From the NCBI GenBank assembly GCA_043777755.1, contig JAYWHK010000192.1:1-8719 (forward strand): DNA of 8,719 nt, in the 5' to 3' direction. The position numbers and the translations under genes were made by a program. The notes under the pieces are model-generated. The model saw only the letters and a program-made list of their open reading frames with translations, ran no database searches and was not told the DNA's origin. Shown here piece after piece: positions 6,001 to 8,719 of the stretch. Each line of letters starts with the position of its first letter. The stretch's first letter is position 1. Source of the DNA: CANHEE01 sp043777755 (GTDB lineage: Bacteria > Bacteroidota > Bacteroidia > Chitinophagales > Saprospiraceae).

Positions 6001-8719
6001 TTGTACCAACAACAGTATCATCTGCTGTACCTTTCTGTCCGTCAAGACCAACATTGATTAGTTGAACTTCAACACCAGCAATGCCTGTTTCGTTGGCATC
6101 TTTTTTACCATCATTATTTAAGTCATTCCAAATTAAATCACCTAATGTTAATGTTGGTGTAACAACTACTGTTGGTTTGTAAAGACCAAAATCCACTGTT
6201 AAATTGGTATTTGCATCTGTATCTCCATCTGTTGTTGGTTCAGCATTTAATGCCAAAACAATAATATCAGACATAATCATACTCGTTCCTACCATTGCAG
6301 TACCATGATCTTCGTTGTTCACATCACCAATGATTGCTGGCTCATAAGTACCTGCATTGTCATTGTCTGTTGCTCCACCACCTGTTGAAGAAACGTAGCC
6401 AGAAGGAACGCCCGTACCAGTTAATTTAACGTAATATCTACCATCATTCAAACCAGTAAATAAATAGTTTCCAGAAGCACCAGTTGTTTGAGTTGCTACT
6501 TCTATATCATCAGCTGTACCTTTGTTTCCATCAGGACCAGCGTTAAATAATTTTACTTCTACTCCTGTAATTCCTGATTCGCTAGCATCTTTTTTACCAT
6601 CATTGTTGGTATCTTCCCAAACTAAATTACCCAATGACAATTTACAATTGACTGTGATTGTCTGAGTTGAAGTAGTTACATTACCACAATTATCCGTCGC
6701 TGTCCATGTACGTTTGATAGTACCAACTGCTTGGCTACCTGTTTCTACTGGACCAGTCAAAGTAATTGTAATGTCACAATTATCCGTTGCATTAACTGTA
6801 TTAGGTAGTGCTGGAATAGCATTACAAGCAACAGTTACGTCTGCTGGAACTCCTGTCAAAGTTGGTGTTTTTGTATCCTGAACAGTAATAGCCTGACTTG
6901 TCGTCGTTTTATTACCACAATCATCAGTTGCTGTCCATGTACGTGTTATCGTATAATTGTCAGTACAATTAGACCCTGGTGTTGGGCCAGAAGTTGATGT
7001 ATAAGCAATTTCAACTTGCGTATCACAATTGTCTGAAACAGTTGGGTTCGTAATACTTGGAATTGCATCACATTCCGCTGTTACATTCGCTGGAACATTT
7101 GCAAAAATTGGAGCTGTTATGTCACCTGTTGCATTACAAGCACAAGCATTTGTCATAATACTGATTGTTGCAAAATCGCTATCATCTTCATCTTTTGTAG
7201 GGTCTGCCTTATGGTCTTCGCTCACTACATCATCTGCTGCTGTACCATCATTGGTTGCATCTGCATCTGGTGTAGAGTCCTTGTCTGTTGGCTTGCCAGT
7301 TGTTGCTGGGTCTGTATCGTCTGCGTCAGTAATCTCCGCTTCATTTTTCAATGAACCCGTTACACTTGCGCCTACTGTCAATACAATCTCAACCGAAGCT
7401 GAAGCACCTGCTGCAATTGGTCCTGCGATTGTTCTTGTCACATTCGCACCTGCTGCTGTCCAACCCGTATTTCCTGTTGCTGCCAATGTAAAGCCTGTTG
7501 GGATATAATCTGTTACAACTACATCTTTCGCTGCTACATTGCCTTGGTTATAAACATTGATTGTAAATTTCACATCAGAACCCGCCGCTACATTTGAAGC
7601 CTGTCCTGCTGCTACTTTTTTATCTAATGCCAAGTCAAATACTGGTACTGGATTTACAGTGATTGTTTCAGGGTCGCTGTCATCTTCGTCACCGCCATTT
7701 TTGCCATCTTCACCAATTACATCATTCTTTGGCGTACCGTCGTTTGATGGATTATTGTCAGTGTAAGAATCTTTGTCTGTCGGTTTCGTTGTCGTTGTTG
7801 GGTCTGTGTCGTCTGCATCTGAAATCTCAGCTACATTCGTCAAACTTCCCGTTGCACCTGTATTTACTGTCAAAATAATATCTACAGTTGATGTTGCTCC
7901 TGCTGCAATCGTTGTGGTGATTGTGTATTCTGCATTTGAGCCTGCCAATGTCCAACCTGTATTTTTCGCTGCGCTAAATGTAAAGCCTGTTGGAATGTAA
8001 TCCGTCACTTTTACATCTTTTGCTGCGATATTGCCTTGATTTGTTACGGTCAATGTGTATTTTACATCTGAACCAGCTACTACATTTGCTGTTTGACCCG
8101 TTGCTAACTTTTTAGTTAAAGCTAAGTCAAAAATTGGAGTAGTACAAGGCTGAACTGTAATTGTCTGAGTCGTTGATGTTGAATTTCCACAATTGTCAGT
8201 TGCTGTCCATGTACGTGTAATTGTACCAGAAGCTGCTGTTCCTGTTTCAACCATTGCAACTGATACTTGTGTATCGCAGTTGTCTGTTGCGGTAGGATTT
8301 ACTGCCGTAGGAACTGCATCACAAGCTACTGTTGCATCTGCTGGAACACTTGCCGCACCGAACACTGGTTTTGTATTGTCTTGAACAGTAATTATTTGCG
8401 TTGCAGTAGATTTATTACCACAATCATCTGTTGCTGTCCATGTTCTTGTAATTGTATAAGCATTTGATAAACAAGCTACTAAGTCAGTTGATTTTGTACT
8501 TGTTTGTACAAATGTAATTTCAACCTGAGTATCGCAAGCATCTGTTGCTGGTGGTAAAGCATTTACCGCAGGAACTGCATTACAATCTACGGTTACATTT
8601 GCTGGAACACCTACTAATGTCGGAGCTGTTACGTCACCCGTAGCATTACAAGCACAAGCATTTGTCATAATGTTAATGGTAGCAAAATCGCTATCATCTT
8701 CATCTTTTGTAGCATCTGT
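1..8719 (-). CDS. Internal fragment of a giant multidomain surface/secreted protein (HYR, DUF11-like and SdrD-B-like repeats)
   Basis: The reverse strand is open from the codon at 8719-8717 to the codon at 4-2 (2906 codons, roughly 300 kDa), with no stop, no start that can be assigned and no end. Residue numbers in this annotation count from 8719. All of it is modular: 14 HYR-like, 6 complete DUF11-like and 4 SdrD-B-like modules, plus one unmatched segment of about 141 aa. No enzyme active site, membrane segment or signal peptide is visible. Asp, Asn, Thr, Gly and Ala dominate, and Cys is confined almost entirely to the HYR modules, their linkers and the unmatched segment, as expected for a disulfide-bearing extracellular protein. 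Known proteins with this mix are exported adhesins or matrix proteins of Bacteroidota, often secreted by the type IX system. Adhesion and export here are inference. The exact ligand is unknown. The reading frame is certain, the role is not. Confidence 0.95.
2..2356 (-). repeat. Array of ten HYR-like modules (HYR5-HYR14, last one truncated by the window edge)
   Basis: Boundaries on the plus-strand scale: HYR5 2356-2111, HYR6 2110-1877, HYR7 1876-1643, HYR8 1642-1406, HYR9 1405-1175, HYR10 1174-935, HYR11 934-659, HYR12 658-419, HYR13 418-179, HYR14 178-2 (cut within RTWTA). Most are 77-83 aa, and HYR11 is 92 aa. Each full copy has the four cysteines in the order VxC, (D/N)xC, loop C, and CGN. 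HYR8 has an atypical DNCGD turn and MVIDMCGN end. HYR10 has NDVCSK. HYR13 lacks the RTW signature (YIIYTYTATDDCGN). Such tandem Ig-like arrays usually act as extended stalks or adhesive strands. No intervening module of another type occurs. Confidence 0.9.
659..934 (-). repeat. HYR-like module 11 (long form with an extra cysteine)
   Basis: Residues 2596-2687. An insertion before the first cysteine (PGLGNLPNGGTLTVEC) and a longer loop (GATKGDCTKDGYSYL) make it about 12 residues longer than its neighbours. A fifth cysteine replaces the usual Thr of the RTW signature (INCRW, codon at 727-725), and the last strand is EFTLKVTD rather than TQxITV. The odd cysteine has no obvious partner inside the module. 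Confidence 0.8.
2357..2779 (-). other. Single-copy segment of unknown family, ending in a CxC linker
   Basis: Residues 1981-2121. It has no counterpart elsewhere in the window. The first half (FDPLGFIYCEEDGKLITGG, SVAGPGDYTILFDGADGFY, GIYTLTYNPPAG, TTCLKGAG) alternates strand-like stretches with Gly/Pro turns and may be a small beta-sandwich related to the SdrB or carboxypeptidase-regulatory-like folds. The second half (YSCAANPFYTTFDLAPND, NIPVSCKVNN) is less regular and ends in NNTCDCTAAGD, equivalent to the TNACACNATGD linkers upstream. Six cysteines are spread through it. It sits at the junction between the B/DUF11 stalk-like part and the HYR array. The function is not recognised. Confidence 0.6.
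2780..3256 (-). repeat. DUF11-like module 6 (most divergent copy)
   Basis: Residues 1822-1980. It opens FDLAIRKRLPKGLPPKVPAG, with Lys retained but several basic and Pro substitutions. ISDYLPTEL and TNNYAEITSAKDQNG follow, the last replacing the acidic SDADDD run of the other copies. The tail keeps DIDSTPDNNATNDGTVKD and ENGKNGGDEDDHD, then VATLDVEKD leads into the single-copy segment. It is the last DUF11-like module before the long HYR array. Confidence 0.85.
3257..3736 (-). repeat. SdrD-B-like module 4
   Basis: Residues 1662-1821. LLSLGNLIWNDTNNNGVFD replaces the usual NNDGKKD loop, so the acidic position after the second Asn is lost, although the remaining Asp/Asn positions could still bind calcium. 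GADGIKGTADDT, GKYLFTNLAEGKYFVKL, GMVSSTGGG, ATYMVMSSVVDL and NLTVDFGLYTPQT follow. It forms a unit of 319 residues with DUF11-6. Confidence 0.87.
3737..4228 (-). repeat. DUF11-like module 5
   Basis: Residues 1498-1661. FDLALNKKLATGQ, YTIEVFNQGTVPAYNV, INDYIPTGT and VINYAEISAADD are followed by DIDSNPNNDNTDDGTVKDD and ENGKNGSDEDDHD. The second strand set (SIKLDIKVRVDLGF) is more basic than in modules 1-4 and is shared in style with DUF11-6. Confidence 0.86.
4229..4702 (-). repeat. SdrD-B-like module 3
   Basis: Residues 1340-1497. VSLGNLVWVDTNNDGKKDAN, GADGQKGTADDV, GKYEFTGLEEGSYFVKL, GYVSSTGDG and TAMIMSGVVEV are the landmarks. The end reads NYTVDFGIYKP, slightly divergent from the NLTVDFGLY of the other copies, and the preceding calcium-type loop is altered (TDVDGNDTNG). 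It forms a unit of 322 residues with DUF11-5. Confidence 0.87.
4703..5185 (-). repeat. DUF11-like module 4
   Basis: Residues 1179-1339. FDLALVKKLATGQ, FTITVSNQGNVAAS, IAEYVPAGL and IENLAEISEADDD are the landmarks. The Asp of the central D-Y-(I/L)-P motif is replaced here by Glu (AEYVP), a conservative acidic swap that is unique in the window. The acidic tail reads DSTPNNDPTDDGTPKND and then ENGKNGGDEDDSD. It follows DUF11-3 directly, so these two look like a tandem duplication. Confidence 0.86.
5186..5677 (-). repeat. DUF11-like module 3
   Basis: Residues 1015-1178. FDLALDKKLAAGQ, YTITVYNQGTVPVYNV, VVDYLPNGM and ETENEAEISDADDD mark the folded part. The tail has KPVDKDSNLDSIKGDDKF, which departs from the STPxND form of the sister copies, and then GNGKNGGDEDDHD. 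The short strand KAKITVKQITPV connects to DUF11-4. Confidence 0.86.
5678..6154 (-). repeat. SdrD-B-like module 2
   Basis: Residues 856-1014. It opens LTLGDLIWNDLNNDGKKDAN and contains GLDGQKGTADDT, GTYLFTGLTAGTYSVKL, GMVSSTGDG, TSMIMSNLIV and NLTVDFGLYTPQT. It is a close copy of module 1. It is followed without a gap by DUF11-3, together forming a unit of 323 residues that recurs further downstream. Confidence 0.87.
6155..6643 (-). repeat. SdrD-B-like module 1
   Basis: Residues 693-855. It starts LSLGNLVWEDTNNDGKKD, a loop with EF-hand-like Asp/Asn spacing expected to bind calcium as in staphylococcal SdrD B repeats, followed by VEVKLF and PDGNKGTADD. The middle has GNYLFTGLNDGRYYVKL and GYVSSTGGG. 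The end has TSMIMSDIIV, DGDTDANTN and LTVDFGLYKP. A short hydrophobic linker (TVVVTP) leads straight into a second B-like module with no DUF11 module between them, unlike the other B modules. Confidence 0.87.
6644..7120 (-). repeat. HYR-like modules 3 and 4 (tandem pair)
   Basis: HYR3 is 7120-6875 (residues 534-615) and HYR4 is 6874-6644 (residues 616-692). HYR3 has all four cysteines and a longer loop (SGPTPGSNCTDNYTITRTW). HYR4 repeats the peculiarity of HYR2: its loop (GPVETGSQAVGTIKRTW) has no third cysteine, and a cysteine instead closes the domain (ITVNC, residue 692) directly before the first SdrD-B-like module. The pair occupies the same place as HYR1-2 in the 504-residue supra-repeat, but it is followed by SdrB rather than DUF11 modules. 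Confidence 0.88.
7121..7639 (-). repeat. DUF11-like module 2 with CxC linker
   Basis: Residues 361-533. It begins FDLALDKKVAAGQ, has VTDYIPTGF in the middle and LKNEAEITDADD at the end of the folded part. It is unusually Ala-rich and uses more GCA and ACA codons than the modules nearer the C terminus. Its acidic tail differs from the others: EDHKADPTKDEDDSD replaces the NGKNGGDEDD motif. It ends in the linker TNACACNATGD. The last 29 residues duplicate the window's first 29 residues at a spacing of exactly 504 residues. Confidence 0.85.
7640..8131 (-). repeat. DUF11-like module 1
   Basis: Residues 197-360. It begins FDLALTKKLATGQ, runs through a VxxGSDVKYTLTVTNQGN core strand pair and a VTDYIPTGF turn, and ends with SLTNVAEISDADD. 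This is the shape of the DUF11 / conserved repeat domain seen in large bacterial and archaeal surface proteins. A tail of about 45 residues follows, rich in Asp and Asn, with KDSYTDNNPSNDGTPKND and GEDGKNGGDEDD, probably a calcium-binding spacer. Lys in the first strand, Asp in VTDY and Asn in TNVAEI are conserved in all copies. Confidence 0.85.
8144..8629 (-). repeat. HYR-like modules 1 and 2 (tandem pair)
   Basis: HYR1 is 8629-8378 (residues 31-114) and HYR2 is 8377-8144 (residues 115-192). Both open with a short P-containing strand followed by VPAxxTVxC, then a TDxCDTQV turn, and close with TRTWTATDxCGN and a TQxITVQ strand. This is the immunoglobulin-like HYR fold, in the four-cysteine form common in Bacteroidota. 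HYR1 has the usual four cysteines. HYR2 has a shortened loop (ETGTAASGT) that lacks the third cysteine, but a new cysteine follows the last strand (VQPC, residue 192). HYR1 is somewhat longer because of an insertion before LVAC. Confidence 0.88.
8633..8719 (-). other. C-terminal tail of a further upstream DUF11-like module plus CxC linker
   Basis: Residues 1-29. The acidic TKDEDDSDFATINIM stretch and the linker TNACACNATGD match the end of DUF11-2 (residues 505-533) almost residue for residue. This shows that another DUF11-like module lies just upstream, outside the window, so the gene extends at least that far. The linker contains a Cys-Ala-Cys pair immediately before the first HYR module. 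Confidence 0.85.

Noticed and set aside
7029..7508. Plus-strand open frame of 159 codons
   Set aside because: It lies opposite DUF11-2 and HYR3 in the reverse-strand gene. Its Ser/Val/Ala-rich translation is the low-complexity antisense of Asp/Asn/Thr/Ala codons and shows no domain features.
1..8719. A multi-gene defence or biosynthetic system in the window
   Set aside because: There is no second gene, no intergenic gap and no catalytic motif. All sequence is accounted for by one structural repeat protein.

Overview
The window lies wholly inside one very large minus-strand gene. Read on the reverse strand in codons starting at 8719-8717, the frame stays open through 2906 codons, to the codon at 4-2, with no stop. 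Neither the start nor the end of the gene is in view. No intergenic DNA, promoter, terminator, RNA gene or mobile element was seen. The plus-strand ORFs are low-complexity shadows of the repetitive minus-strand gene.

The protein is a mosaic of extracellular beta-sandwich modules of three recurrent kinds plus one single-copy segment. HYR-like modules (about 77-92 aa) carry the pattern C..DNCD..C..RTWTATDxCGN. DUF11-like modules (about 160-173 aa) begin FDLALxKK and end in an acidic NGKNGGDEDD tail. SdrD-B-like modules (about 158-163 aa) begin LSLGNLVW and end NLTVDFGLY. From N to C terminus, that is from high to low coordinate, the order is: tail of an upstream DUF11 module; HYR1-2; DUF11-1 and -2; HYR3-4; SdrB1-2; DUF11-3 and -4; SdrB3; DUF11-5; SdrB4; DUF11-6; a single-copy segment of about 141 aa; then HYR5 to HYR14, the last cut by the window edge.

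The AT-rich composition and this combination of modules suggest a member of the Bacteroidota, where giant secreted or surface proteins of this type are common. Genus cannot be told. By family analogy the protein is probably an exported adhesin or matrix protein, and type IX secretion is a reasonable guess. The signal peptide and C-terminal sorting domain that would show this lie outside the window.

The main points of interest are internal to the protein: two orders of supra-repeat (about 504 aa and about 320 aa), an apparent cysteine relocation in the last HYR module of each HYR pair, an invariant Lys / Asp-or-Glu / Asn trio in the DUF11 modules that fits the pattern of intramolecular isopeptide bonds, calcium-type acidic loops, a CxC linker before each HYR block, and a single-copy segment of unknown role.
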